The translations under genes were made by a program, and so were the position numbers. A DNA stretch of 64,000 nt from CAIUPE01 sp046092445 (GTDB lineage Bacteria; Pseudomonadota; Alphaproteobacteria; Rhizobiales; Beijerinckiaceae), in assembly GCA_046092445.1 (NCBI GenBank), contig JBJTDR010000106.1, positions 5,495-69,494 of the forward strand. Direction: 5' to 3'. The notes beneath the pieces were generated by a model. That model saw only the letters and a list, made by a program, of their open reading frames with translations. It was not told the DNA's origin and searched no databases. Of this stretch, positions 17,634 through 26,413 are shown piece after piece. The number at the start of each line of letters is the position of its first letter. The first letter of the stretch is position 1.

Positions 17634-17822
17634 AACGATCATGGCTTGTCATTGCGGGGTTTTTTCGGTATGCTTTTCAATGATGCTGATACCAAGATAA
17701 TTTTGTTATGATCCCCTCATAACTGTCAGGGTCGGTTCAAGTTTTTACCTCTCTGCAATTTTAAATTGTCCCAAAATATGGATCGTCTCGTCAACGGGAG
17801 AGATATTTCCCAGGAAGTCTCA
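17634..17822 (+). promoter_or_regulatory. Leader and promoter region of rho
   Basis: About 190 bp between hemJ and rho. Rho genes are often autoregulated by attenuation in their leader; no hairpin with a U-tract was convincing here, although GCGGGGTTTTTTCGG near 17656 is suggestive. An AGGAAG Shine-Dalgarno sits 7 nt before the rho ATG and decides that start. Confidence 0.4.
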
Positions 17823-19088
17823 ATGCGTGAAATGAAACTGAAAGATCTCAAAGCCAAGTCACCTACCGAACTGATCAGTGTTGCCGAGGAACTTCAGGTC
17901 GAAAATGCCGGAACCATGCGCAAGCAGGAATTGATGTTTGCGATTCTGAAACAAATGGCAGCAAATGAAGTGGAGATTGTTGGCGAGGGTGTTGTCGAAC
18001 TTCTTCCGGACGGTTTCGGTTTTCTTCGCTCGTCCGACTCGAATTACCTCGCTGGTCCTGACGATATTTATGTTTCTCCTTCGCAAATCAGAAAATTCGG
18101 TCTGCGAACAGGCGATACGGTTGAGGGGCAGATCAGAAGTCCAAAAGAAGGTGAACGCTATTTTGCACTTCTTAAGGTCAACACGATCAATTTTGAAGAT
18201 CCGGAGAAGGCGCGACACAAGGTCAATTTTGACAATCTGACGCCGCTATATCCCAATAAGCGTCTCAGACTGGAAATCGAGGACCCGACGCGCAAGGACT
18301 TTTCGCCGCGTGTCATCGATATTGTTTCACCGATTGGAAAGGGTCAGCGCGGGTTGATCGTCGCACCCCCGAGAACGGGCAAAACTGTTCTTCTTCAGAA
18401 TATTGCGCAATCAATTACGACGAATCATCCTGAATGTTATCTTATTGTTCTCCTGATTGATGAGCGGCCGGAGGAAGTCACTGACATGCAACGGTCGGTG
18501 AAGGGAGAAGTTGTGTCCTCGACTTTTGACGAGCCAGCCACCCGCCATGTTCAAGTTGCTGAAATGGTGATTGAGAAGGCCAAGCGCCTTGTTGAACATG
18601 GTCGTGATGTTGTGATTCTGCTTGACTCGATCACGCGATTGGGACGGGCCTACAATACGGTCGTTCCATCGTCAGGGAAGGTTCTGACGGGCGGTGTCGA
18701 TGCAAATGCGCTTCAGCGCCCGAAGCGGTTTTTTGGTGCTGCGCGAAATATTGAAGAAGGTGGTTCACTGACGATCATTGCGACGGCCCTCATCGATACG
18801 GGAAGCCGCATGGACGAAGTGATTTTCGAAGAGTTCAAAGGCACAGGTAATTCGGAAATTATTCTTGATCGGAAGGTGTCCGACAAACGCGTCTTCCCGT
18901 CGCTCGATATAACCCGTTCAGGTACGAGAAAGGAGGAGTTGCTGGTACCGTCCGATATGCTGAAGAAGACATATGTCCTGAGGCGGATTTTGAACCCGAT
19001 GGGTACAGTCGACGCAATCGAATTTTTGATTGATAAGCTCCGGCAAACCAAGAGTAATGCGGACTTTTTCGAATCAATGAATACATGA
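17823..19088 (+). CDS. rho: Transcription termination factor Rho
   Basis: Hexameric RNA helicase that terminates transcription. The ATG with a good upstream AGGAAG gives MREMKLKDLK and 421 residues, the typical alphaproteobacterial length; upstream TTG/ATG codons only add a non-conserved tail. An N-terminal helical domain (1-45) is followed by the RNA-binding cold-shock-like domain with GFGFLRS (64-70) and the ATPase core with Walker A APPRTGKT at 181-188. The next gene is lptE, 8 bp away. In the usual order mnmE follows rho. Confidence 0.97.
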   Translation: MREMKLKDLKAKSPTELISVAEELQVENAGTMRKQELMFAILKQMAANEVEIVGEGVVELLPDGFGFLRSSDSNYLAGPDDIYVSPSQIRKFGLRTGDTVEGQIRSPKEGERYFALLKVNTINFEDPEKARHKVNFDNLTPLYPNKRLRLEIEDPTRKDFSPRVIDIVSPIGKGQRGLIVAPPRTGKTVLLQNIAQSITTNHPECYLIVLLIDERPEEVTDMQRSVKGEVVSSTFDEPATRHVQVAEMVIEKAKRLVEHGRDVVILLDSITRLGRAYNTVVPSSGKVLTGGVDANALQRPKRFFGAARNIEEGGSLTIIATALIDTGSRMDEVIFEEFKGTGNSEIILDRKVSDKRVFPSLDITRSGTRKEELLVPSDMLKKTYVLRRILNPMGTVDAIEFLIDKLRQTKSNADFFESMNT

Positions 19089-19096
19089 GGATTTGA

Positions 19097-19600
19097 ATGG
19101 GGCGTATCAGAGGGATTTTAGGCATTATCGGCGTTGGTTTGCTCCTCGCGGGATGTTTTCAACCCCTGCACGGCTCGACGTTTGGGGGCGGCGAGACACG
19201 GGCGAAGCTCGCTTCGGTGGATGTTGCACCTATTCCGGATCTGACGGGGCATTATCTCGAAGAAGAATTACGATTTGCCTTTACCGGAGGAAACCCGGCT
19301 GGTCCGATCCGTTACAGGCTCCGCGTCACTCTCGCGGAAACTGTCGCAGCGGCAGCGGTGAATTCAAGTTCAGGGCGCGCGGAGGCTGCGTCGCTTCAGG
19401 TGCGGGCGAAATATGCTCTTGAGGATATGACAGGGCACACGGTTTTGGAAGGTAATGCTGTCGCGTCTGCTGCGATTGACCGGCTCCGTCAACGATTTGC
19501 GGGGTTGAGGGCGAATCGGGACGCAAGGATCCGGGTTGCCAGGGCTTTGTCCGACATAATTCAGACCCGGATAGGAGCCGATCTGGTGACCAAACGATAG
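19097..19600 (+). CDS. lptE: LPS-assembly lipoprotein LptE
   Basis: Outer-membrane lipoprotein that plugs the LptD barrel in lipopolysaccharide export. A signal peptide ends in the lipobox LLAG with Cys20. The rest is a small alpha/beta protein: an early VDVAPIPDLTGHYLEEELRF segment (about 40-59), then a beta region and a terminal helix ending RVARALSDIIQTRI. Length is 167 residues. It is 14 bp before holA; in related genomes the same pair follows leuS. Here the pair follows rho because of a local inversion. Confidence 0.88.
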   Translation: MGRIRGILGIIGVGLLLAGCFQPLHGSTFGGGETRAKLASVDVAPIPDLTGHYLEEELRFAFTGGNPAGPIRYRLRVTLAETVAAAAVNSSSGRAEAASLQVRAKYALEDMTGHTVLEGNAVASAAIDRLRQRFAGLRANRDARIRVARALSDIIQTRIGADLVTKR

Positions 19601-19614
19601 GCGGGAGCATAACG

Positions 19615-20652
19615 GTGGCGATGCTGAAGAGCGGTGACGTTGACCGTTTCGTCAATCAACCCGGCGATAAATATTCGATATTTCTTGTCTATGGTCCGGA
19701 TTCAGGACTTGTTTCGGAGCGGTGCAAGAGGCTGGCGCATCGTCTGGCCGGAGATGCAGAAGACCCGTTCAATGTCGTGCGGCTTGACGCAGATGATCCG
19801 GGGGTGGATGCCGACCGGGTCGCCAATGAGTTGAATACGATCGGTCTTTTTGGAGATGCGAAGCTTGTTCGTTTGCGTGTCGGTAACCGGACATCGATCG
19901 CGGGTTTCAATCATCTGCTCGAACGGAGGGCACCAAATCGACTGTTGATTGAAGCAGGCGATTTATCAAGCAAGAGCGCGTTGCGGGTTGCCATAGAACG
20001 CGCCGATTTTGGCGTGGCATTGCCTTGCTATGGCGACGAACAACGTGATCTGCCTTGGCTGCTCGACGGGATGTTACGCGAACGTGGACAGAAGATTTCG
20101 GCGGAAGCGAAGACCGAACTGATGGGTTTGCTTGGATCCGATCGACTTTTGACCCGGCAGGAGATTGAAAAGCTCTCGCTCTATGCGTTTGGGAAGCCAC
20201 AGATTGAATCGTCAGATATCGATGCGATTATCGCGGACACTTCGGCATTATTGGTTGACCAGATCATTGACCATGTTTTTTCGGGAAACCCGGCAGAGGC
20301 TGATCGGGCTTTGGAGCGTGCGCTTCAGGAAAATCAGGCACCGGATTATGTGTTGGCCAGCGCGCTCCGCCACGCGATCATACTGCGGAACGCACGGTTT
20401 CAGTATGAAGCGGGCCGGTCGACTTCCGACCTTGAACGGGATTTTCGTATTTTTTATAAACGGCAGTTGATGTTTCGGCAGCAACTGGCACGCTGGACGA
20501 TCGAGGCACTGGAAAATGCGATCGGATTACTCGGAGAGGGACAAAATCTGCTGCGAAATTCGACGGTCAACAACGGAACGGTATTGTCAAGAACATTTTT
20601 AACGCTTGCGCTTGCTGCCCGTCGTGCGCGAGAGCGGTCAAATCAGCTCTGA
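19615..20652 (+). CDS. holA: DNA polymerase III delta subunit HolA
   Basis: Clamp-loader subunit that opens the beta clamp. The 345-residue protein has the family pattern of an N-terminal segment FLVYGPDSGLVSERCKRLA (about 23-41) without a functional P-loop, a middle lid domain and a C-terminal collar of helices (LERALQENQAPDYVLASALR). A GGGAG site 7 nt upstream favours the GTG start; an ATG two codons on is the alternative. It converges on parB and overlaps its 3' end by 10 bp. Confidence 0.92.
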   Translation: MAMLKSGDVDRFVNQPGDKYSIFLVYGPDSGLVSERCKRLAHRLAGDAEDPFNVVRLDADDPGVDADRVANELNTIGLFGDAKLVRLRVGNRTSIAGFNHLLERRAPNRLLIEAGDLSSKSALRVAIERADFGVALPCYGDEQRDLPWLLDGMLRERGQKISAEAKTELMGLLGSDRLLTRQEIEKLSLYAFGKPQIESSDIDAIIADTSALLVDQIIDHVFSGNPAEADRALERALQENQAPDYVLASALRHAIILRNARFQYEAGRSTSDLERDFRIFYKRQLMFRQQLARWTIEALENAIGLLGEGQNLLRNSTVNNGTVLSRTFLTLALAARRARERSNQL

Positions 20653-21521
20653 AGGCGGCGGCAAACGGCCTCCAGCTGTTCGATGGTGCGGTATTTGATT
20701 TTGATTTCACCGCCACGGTCGCCATGAGAGATCAGAACTGTCATTCCCAGCAAATCCTCAAGTATTTTCTCGAGGCCTAGAGTATCCGGGTCCTTTTCCG
20801 GTCGGTTACGCATCCTTCCTGCCGTCTTTGGCAGAACGGCCTGATCGGACTGGGCCATGCGCTCGATATCACGAACTGTCAGTCCCTGCTCGATGATACG
20901 ACGCGCTGCCGTCTCGGGATCGGCCACCGAGAGCAAAGCGCGGGCGTGACCGGAAGTGATTTCTCCGCTGATCAGTTTTTCCTTGATGCTTGACGGCAGC
21001 TTCAGCAGGCGTAACGAATTCGCGATATGGCTTCGGCTTTTTCCGATTATTTTTCCAAGGTCGGTGTGGGAGTAGGAAAATTCTTCGATCAGGCGTTCAT
21101 AGCCGGCCGATTCCTCGATGGGATTGAGGTCGGCGCGCTGGACGTTTTCGATGATTGCTAGTTCAAGTGCTTCACGGTCCGTCGCTTCAATGACCAGGAT
21201 CGGCACTTCGTGGAGCCCGGCACGTTGCGCAGCTCGCCAACGGCGCTCACCGGCGACGATTTCGTAAACGTCGGCAATACCGGGCATGGCTCGGACAAGA
21301 ATGGGTTGAATAATCCCCTTTTCGCGTATCGAATTTGCGAGATTTTCGAGCTCGATGTTGTCAAAGGCTCGACGGGGATTTTTCTGACTCGGACGCAGAA
21401 ATTCGGTTGGAACAATCTTATTGGCATTTTGTCGGTTTGGCTTGGCCTCAGGCTCACCGATGTCACCGATGAGGGCAGCCAAACCGCGGCCGAGGCGTGA
21501 ACGGGTAGGTTCTTCAGTCAT
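20643..21521 (-). CDS. parB: Chromosome partitioning protein ParB
   Basis: CTP-dependent DNA clamp that loads at parS sites, spreads and recruits ParA and SMC. The CTP-binding and spreading motifs are GERR at 91-94 and ENVQR at 125-129, followed by a helix-turn-helix (LGKIIGKSRSHIANSLRLL near 154-172) and a C-terminal dimerisation domain. The N-terminus RSRLGRGLAALIG is the typical ParA-interacting segment. Length is 292 residues. It follows parA after 29 bp, and its sites lie 1.5 and 3.5 kb upstream. Confidence 0.97.
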   Translation of the reverse strand: MTEEPTRSRLGRGLAALIGDIGEPEAKPNRQNANKIVPTEFLRPSQKNPRRAFDNIELENLANSIREKGIIQPILVRAMPGIADVYEIVAGERRWRAAQRAGLHEVPILVIEATDREALELAIIENVQRADLNPIEESAGYERLIEEFSYSHTDLGKIIGKSRSHIANSLRLLKLPSSIKEKLISGEITSGHARALLSVADPETAARRIIEQGLTVRDIERMAQSDQAVLPKTAGRMRNRPEKDPDTLGLEKILEDLLGMTVLISHGDRGGEIKIKYRTIEQLEAVCRRLQS

Positions 21522-21550
21522 CTCTCAGTATTCCGGGTAGGTTGATCGGG

Positions 21551-22405
21551 TCAGGCGGCCAGCAAAGTGCGCTCACGCTGGATGACTTCGGATGCCAGGC
21601 GGAGATAGGCCTGAGCGCCTGTCGATTTGAAATCATAAAGCAGCACAGGTTTCCCGTAAGACGGAGCTTCCGAGACGCGTACGTTACGCGGGATGATTGT
21701 GTCGTAGACTTTGGCGCCCATGAAAGAGCGTACATCTGCGACGACCTGCGTGCAGAGATTGTTCCGGGAATCAAACATTGTCAGGACAACACCATGGATC
21801 AATAAGTTGGGGTTGAGGGCTTGCCGAACCTGATCGACCGTTTTCAGGAGTTGACCAAGGCCTTCCAGGGCGAAAAATTCACACTGGAGTGGGACGACGA
21901 CAGCGTCAGCGGTGGCCATCGCATTGATGGTGATCAGGTTGAGAGAGGGCGGGCAATCGATCAGGATGTAGGTGAAGGCGTCATCGCCATGTCGGATCTG
22001 GGTGTCATAGAGGGTATTGATTGCTTTTCTGAGCCGGAAGGCTCGCTCGCGGTCAGTGGCGATTTCGAGTTCGAGACCCAGAAGATCCAGCGTCGAGGGG
22101 GCGATAGCCATACCCGGGACGGCTGTCTCGCGGATTGCGCTTTCAAGCGGAGCGCCATTTGCAAGGATATCGTAGGTAGATATCTTGCGGGCGGACTGTT
22201 CGATTCCGAGGCCGGTCGAAGCATTGCCCTGAGGATCAAGATCGACAATCAGCACCCGCTCGCCGATGGCGGCCAAAGCAGTGCCGAGATTGATTGCGGT
22301 TGTCGTCTTCCCTACGCCGCCTTTTTGATTGGCTAAAGCGAGAATTCTGGGCCGATTGCCCGATTTGCTTAACTTCATGGAATGATCGCTCTCGGTTACC
22401 GACAT
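21551..22405 (-). CDS. parA: Chromosome partitioning ATPase ParA
   Basis: Deviant Walker ATPase that moves the ParB-parS complex over the nucleoid. The Walker A motif KGGVGKTT is at 28-35, with the signature lysine as its first residue, followed by the DLDPQGNAST switch and the LIDCPPSL motif. The first ATG gives 284 residues; an internal ATG at codon 10 gives the more usual length of about 275. Encoded between rsmG and parB in the common order mnmG-rsmG-parA-parB. Confidence 0.97.
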   Translation of the reverse strand: MSVTESDHSMKLSKSGNRPRILALANQKGGVGKTTTAINLGTALAAIGERVLIVDLDPQGNASTGLGIEQSARKISTYDILANGAPLESAIRETAVPGMAIAPSTLDLLGLELEIATDRERAFRLRKAINTLYDTQIRHGDDAFTYILIDCPPSLNLITINAMATADAVVVPLQCEFFALEGLGQLLKTVDQVRQALNPNLLIHGVVLTMFDSRNNLCTQVVADVRSFMGAKVYDTIIPRNVRVSEAPSYGKPVLLYDFKSTGAQAYLRLASEVIQRERTLLAA

Positions 22406-22422
22406 GTAAGGTGCCCTCTCGG

Positions 22423-23094
22423 CTAGAAGCGGTCCTTCAGCTCTGCATGATGGACACTTATAATTTGTCCGTCAGGATTCGTGATGCTGGGGACTAGTTC
22501 AAGATCAATATTCCAATATTTAGCGGCTAAGGTCAATTCTTCTTCTATATCTTGTCCCTTAAGAAATACTGATGGGCTATGAATTTCGAGATGGTGATGT
22601 TGGAAGGTAAGGAGCTGATCGAGTGGTGCCAGAGCTCGGGCCGTTACGCAGTGGCAGATATCGGGCAGATGCGTCCGAACAGCCTCGATCCGCTCGTTGT
22701 GGACGGTGACGGGAAGGAAGAGTTCACGGGCGACCTCGCGGAGGAAGCTAGCCTTTCGGCCGTTACTCTCGATCAGGTGGATATGGGCATCCGGGTGGTC
22801 TACGGAGAGGATTGCGATTACGATCCCTGGAAAGCCGGCACCAGAGCCCATGTCGACCCAGATACGGGCATCGGGGAAGAGCGGGAAGATCTGGGCGCTA
22901 TCGAGGATGTGCCGCGTCCAGATTGTTGAAAGGGTCGATGGCGCAACCAGATTCTTGATCGTCTGCCAGCGCAGGAGCATATCGACGAAGGTGTCGAGGC
23001 GCGCTAACGTTTCACGTGAAACAGGAAAACGTTTCAGCGCTTCGGCGCGATCCTTTTCGAACGTCGTGATGTTGAGGCTGGCGGGCGATTTCAC
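22423..23094 (-). CDS. rsmG: 16S rRNA (guanine-N7) methyltransferase RsmG
   Basis: Methylates G527 of 16S rRNA (E. coli numbering), using SAM. The SAM-binding GSGAGFPG is at 83-90 and the family motif TARALAPLDQLL near 149-160. Length is 223 residues with a GTG start 2 bp after the mnmG stop. The peptide PVSRET at 24-29 is encoded by a parS site, a feature shared by many gidB genes near the origin. Confidence 0.95.
   Translation of the reverse strand: MKSPASLNITTFEKDRAEALKRFPVSRETLARLDTFVDMLLRWQTIKNLVAPSTLSTIWTRHILDSAQIFPLFPDARIWVDMGSGAGFPGIVIAILSVDHPDAHIHLIESNGRKASFLREVARELFLPVTVHNERIEAVRTHLPDICHCVTARALAPLDQLLTFQHHHLEIHSPSVFLKGQDIEEELTLAAKYWNIDLELVPSITNPDGQIISVHHAELKDRF
23008..23023. promoter_or_regulatory. 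parS site inside rsmG
   Basis: Reads CGTTTCACGTGAAACA, which matches the universal bacterial parS TGTTTCACGTGAAACA at 15 of 16 positions with a perfect 14-bp palindromic core. It overlaps rsmG codons for PVSRET. ParB encoded 1.5 kb away should load here. Confidence 0.93.
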
Positions 23095-23096
23095 GT

Positions 23097-25013
23097 TTAG
23101 GGCTTCTTGGCGGCAGAAGGCCGCCGGTGTGATCTTACATAGGCTGCGAGGAGCGTGAGGGCAGCGGGGGTTATCCCTTCTATCCTGCCCGCCTGGCCAA
23201 GTGTTGCCGGTTGGATCATCTTGAGTTTACCGCGCAATTCGCCGGAGAGGCCCGACATTTCGTCATACCGGATTTCCGCGGGGAGAATAACCCCTTCATC
23301 ACGTCGGAAGCTCTCGATCTCTCTGTTTTGGCGCTCAAGATAGACGGAATAACGCGCGTCGTTCTCCAATCGGTCGATGGACCATTCGGGAAGATCTGCC
23401 AATTCCGGCCAAACCTGCCTGAGTGCTACGAGGGACTGGTCGGGATAAGACAGAATTTCGAAGGCTGTGCGCCGGACGCCGTCCTGATTGAGACGGATTC
23501 CGTGACTGTTTGCGGCGTTTGGCGTTAGTGTCAGGGTCTTTAAAAGGTGTCTTGTCCGAGACAACAATAGGGCGCGGCTTTGGAACAAATAGGTCCGGTT
23601 GGAGCGTACACTCCCCAAAGCGATTGCTTTCGGTGTGAGACGCTCGTCGGCATTGTCGGAGCGGAGACTGAGGCGGTATTCGGCTCGCGAGGTAAACATC
23701 CTGTAAGGCTCGGAGACTCCGTGGGTCACGAGATCATCGATCATGACGCCGATATAGGCCTCCGCCCGGTCGAGAACAACTCCCTCTAGACCGGATGCTG
23801 CGCGAGCGGCATTGATGCCGGCTATCAGGCCCTGGGCTGCAGCCTCTTCATAGCCGGTTGTTCCGTTGATTTGTCCGGCGAGAAACAGCCCGCTGGTTCG
23901 TTTTGTCTCGAGTGTCGGCTTAAGAGCCCGCGGATCGATATAATCATATTCGATGGCATATCCGGGCTGCACTATTGTAGTGTTTTCCAGTCCCGGAATG
24001 GTTTTGAGGAAGGCGCGCTGCAATTCTTCCGGCAGCGAGGTGGATATCCCATTCGGATATACCGTATCGACGTCGAGTCCCTCGGGCTCCAGAAAAATCT
24101 GATGGCTTGTGCGATCAGCGAAACGAACAACTTTATCCTCGATTGACGGGCAATAGCGCGGCCCGCGCCCGGCGATCTGACCGGAATAGATTGGAGCATG
24201 TTCCAAATTATCGCGGATAAGCTGGTGGCCCTTTTCGACGGTATGGGTGATACCGCACGAGATTTGCGGCGTCGTAATCGATTTTGTCAACATCGAAAAT
24301 GGTTCGGGCGGATCATCACCTGCTTGCAGATCAAGAGCGTCCCAATCGATCGTTCTGCCATCGAGGCGCGGTGGCGTACCGGTTTTGAGGCGGCCCAGCG
24401 TGAAACCCAAACCAGAAAGCGATTCCGAAAGTGCTATCGCCGGGGCTTCGCCGATTCTGCCGGCGGGGGTTCGTGTCTTGCCGATATGGATCAACCCGTT
24501 GAGGAAGGTTCCGGTCGTGAGAACCACCGAGCCAGCCCTGATAACTTTTCCATTCGCCAGTTCGATGCCCGTTACATGGCTCTTTTCGTTCGAGAAGGTA
24601 ATCCTGTTCGCCATGCCTTCGATGATAGTCAGATTTTGCTCGTCAAGTAGAAAAGACTGGATGGCTTTTTTATAGAGGCTCCTGTCGGCCTGTGCCCGCG
24701 GTCCGCGGACGGCAGGACCTTTGCTTCTGTTCAAAACGCGGAATTGTATTCCTGCTGCATCTGCTGCCCTGGCCATGAGACCGTCAAAAGCATCAATTTC
24801 CCGAACCAGATGACCTTTTCCAAGTCCACCAATAGCAGGGTTGCAAGACATTGCCCCTATCGAGGTAAAATCGAGTGTAATCAGGGCCGTTCTCGCGCCA
24901 AGACGCGCAGCGGCAGCAGCAGCTTCCGTGCCGGCGTGGCCGCCGCCCACAACGACAACATCGAACGAATCCGATTGTTCTGTTGATTGACTTTTCAGTT
25001 TCACGTGAAACAC
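23097..25013 (-). CDS. mnmG: tRNA uridine-5-carboxymethylaminomethyl modification enzyme MnmG (GidA)
   Basis: FAD enzyme that works with MnmE to modify the wobble uridine (position 34) of several tRNAs. The dinucleotide-binding GGGHAGTEAA is at 23-32; further signatures are PAIGGLGKGHLVREIDA near 59-75 and LKTGTPPRLDGRTIDW. Length is 638 residues. The GTG start is embedded in a parS site, so the N-terminus FHVKLK is dictated by that site. It follows mnmE, its partner, after 15 bp. Confidence 0.97.
   Translation of the reverse strand: MFHVKLKSQSTEQSDSFDVVVVGGGHAGTEAAAAAARLGARTALITLDFTSIGAMSCNPAIGGLGKGHLVREIDAFDGLMARAADAAGIQFRVLNRSKGPAVRGPRAQADRSLYKKAIQSFLLDEQNLTIIEGMANRITFSNEKSHVTGIELANGKVIRAGSVVLTTGTFLNGLIHIGKTRTPAGRIGEAPAIALSESLSGLGFTLGRLKTGTPPRLDGRTIDWDALDLQAGDDPPEPFSMLTKSITTPQISCGITHTVEKGHQLIRDNLEHAPIYSGQIAGRGPRYCPSIEDKVVRFADRTSHQIFLEPEGLDVDTVYPNGISTSLPEELQRAFLKTIPGLENTTIVQPGYAIEYDYIDPRALKPTLETKRTSGLFLAGQINGTTGYEEAAAQGLIAGINAARAASGLEGVVLDRAEAYIGVMIDDLVTHGVSEPYRMFTSRAEYRLSLRSDNADERLTPKAIALGSVRSNRTYLFQSRALLLSRTRHLLKTLTLTPNAANSHGIRLNQDGVRRTAFEILSYPDQSLVALRQVWPELADLPEWSIDRLENDARYSVYLERQNREIESFRRDEGVILPAEIRYDEMSGLSGELRGKLKMIQPATLGQAGRIEGITPAALTLLAAYVRSHRRPSAAKKP
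24997..25012. promoter_or_regulatory. parS site overlapping the mnmG start codon
   Basis: Reads AGTTTCACGTGAAACA on the plus strand (TGTTTCACGTGAAACT on the minus strand), 15 of 16 to consensus with a perfect palindromic core. It includes two bases of the mnmG GTG start and encodes FHVK. ParB binding here could hinder mnmG transcription or translation initiation. Confidence 0.94.
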
Positions 25014-25028
25014 TTTCTTTATCCGGTG

Positions 25029-26354
25029 CTATTTTCCGATGCAAAATCCGGCAAAAAGCCGATCCAGCACTTCTTCAGAGCCGATCGAGTGCGTAATGCG
25101 GCCAACTGCTTTTAGCGCCAAACGGATATGCTCTGCAATAAATTCTACATTCTTGCTGCTCATGCCTGCGTAAGCATCTCTGATTGATTCCAGCGCTGTC
25201 TCAACTTCGTTGCGGTGGCGGGACCGCGTTAAAATAGCATTTTTTGGCATTATCGTCTCGGAACCATCGGTAAATCGTCGCAAAATTTCATCCAGCAGGG
25301 TGTCAATTCCACTCCCATTCAGCGCCGAAACACTCAGACTCCCCGGCAAGATATCCGATTGGTCGACTTTTGTGCCAACCCGGATGACTTTATCATGAAA
25401 CGGCTCAAATTCATCCGGTAAAGCGGACAAGCCATTCTGGACCGGTTCCAGCCAGAGAATGAGGTCGGCGCGATGAGCTTCCCGGAGTGTCCTTCGAATC
25501 CCTTCCTGCTCAATGATATCCAGCGTCTCGTGGACGCCTGCCGTATCAAGAATAATGACAGGATAGCCTTTCAGGTCCAGTTTGACCTCAATGACATCTC
25601 GCGTGGTTCCGGGAATGGCTGAGACAATAGCAACGTCGCGCTCTGCCAGCGCGTTGAGAAGTGTCGATTTTCCGGCATTCGGTGCCCCTGCAAGCAGAAC
25701 ACGGAAGCCCTCTCGAATCTGTTCTCCGCGCGTGGCTTTCTGGATAGCTGCCTCCAATTCCTTTTGGAGAATACTCAGACGGCTTTGTATTTGACCGAAA
25801 ATTGTGGGGTTCACATCGGCTTCGTCAGAAAAATCAATGAGTGCTTCAGTCAGCATCAGAGCATCCAAAAGCTGGCTCCGCCACTGTTTAACATGGCTGC
25901 TCAGACCTCCGAATGTCTGATCCAGAGCCTGTCGCCTTTGAAAATCGGTTTCCGCATCAATCAGATCAATCAAGCCTTCGGCTTCAACCAGTGACATTTT
26001 TCCGTTTTGGATGGCACGGCGCGTAAATTCTCCCGCGGCGGCGAGACGGCACCCATCAAAGCCTTGAAGCCAAAGAAAAACTGCATCGGTGATTGCCGCT
26101 CCGCCATGAAGTTGAAATTCGGCGCAATCTTCTCCCGTGAAACTGTGAGGGCCGGGGAACCAAAGCAATAGGCCGCGGTCTACAATGTCCCCCGCCTGAT
26201 TTTTGAGGGTCACTAATTTAGCCGAACGGGGAGCAGGTAACTGCTCCGCTCCTGATTGTATGATCTCACGCGTTTTCGGCCCGCTCAGCCGCAGTATTTG
26301 AATCGCTGCCCGACCATAACCGCTTGCTAGGGCAAATATTGTATCTTCTATCAT
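25029..26354 (-). CDS. mnmE: tRNA modification GTPase MnmE (TrmE)
   Basis: Potassium-activated GTPase, partner of MnmG in wobble-uridine modification. An N-terminal tetrahydrofolate-binding domain (1-120, DTIFALASGYGRAAIQI) is followed by a helical domain and an inserted G domain with G1 GAPNAGKS (223-230), G2 TTRD and G3 DTAG. The C-terminus FCIGK carries the conserved cysteine. Length is 441 residues. Its ATG overlaps the stop of a 14-codon upstream frame, and it follows leuS on the same strand, an unusual partner that results from the inversion described here. Confidence 0.97.
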   Translation of the reverse strand: MIEDTIFALASGYGRAAIQILRLSGPKTREIIQSGAEQLPAPRSAKLVTLKNQAGDIVDRGLLLWFPGPHSFTGEDCAEFQLHGGAAITDAVFLWLQGFDGCRLAAAGEFTRRAIQNGKMSLVEAEGLIDLIDAETDFQRRQALDQTFGGLSSHVKQWRSQLLDALMLTEALIDFSDEADVNPTIFGQIQSRLSILQKELEAAIQKATRGEQIREGFRVLLAGAPNAGKSTLLNALAERDVAIVSAIPGTTRDVIEVKLDLKGYPVIILDTAGVHETLDIIEQEGIRRTLREAHRADLILWLEPVQNGLSALPDEFEPFHDKVIRVGTKVDQSDILPGSLSVSALNGSGIDTLLDEILRRFTDGSETIMPKNAILTRSRHRNEVETALESIRDAYAGMSSKNVEFIAEHIRLALKAVGRITHSIGSEEVLDRLFAGFCIGK

Positions 26355-26395
26355 AGGGCCGTCAGATAGACGGAAAACCGATCAATTTCCAGCAT
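26351..26395 (-). other. 14-codon upstream reading frame before mnmE
   Basis: Between leuS and mnmE an ATG opens a frame encoding MLEIDRFSVYLTAL and ends in a TGA that overlaps the mnmE ATG as ATGA. This is the geometry of a translationally coupled leader peptide. No clear Shine-Dalgarno precedes it, so it may be chance or a remnant created at the rearrangement junction. Confidence 0.3.
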
Positions 26396-26411
26396 GGAAT
26401 CACGGCCCTAT
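26353..26411. repeat. Inverted repeat at the leuS-mnmE junction
   Basis: Ten-base perfect arms ATAGGGCCGT (26353-26362) and ACGGCCCTAT (26402-26411) separated by 39 bp. One arm covers the mnmE start codon region, the other abuts the leuS stop. It could fold in the mRNA and mask mnmE initiation. No T-tract follows, so it does not look like a terminator. Confidence 0.6.
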
Positions 26412-26413
26412 TG

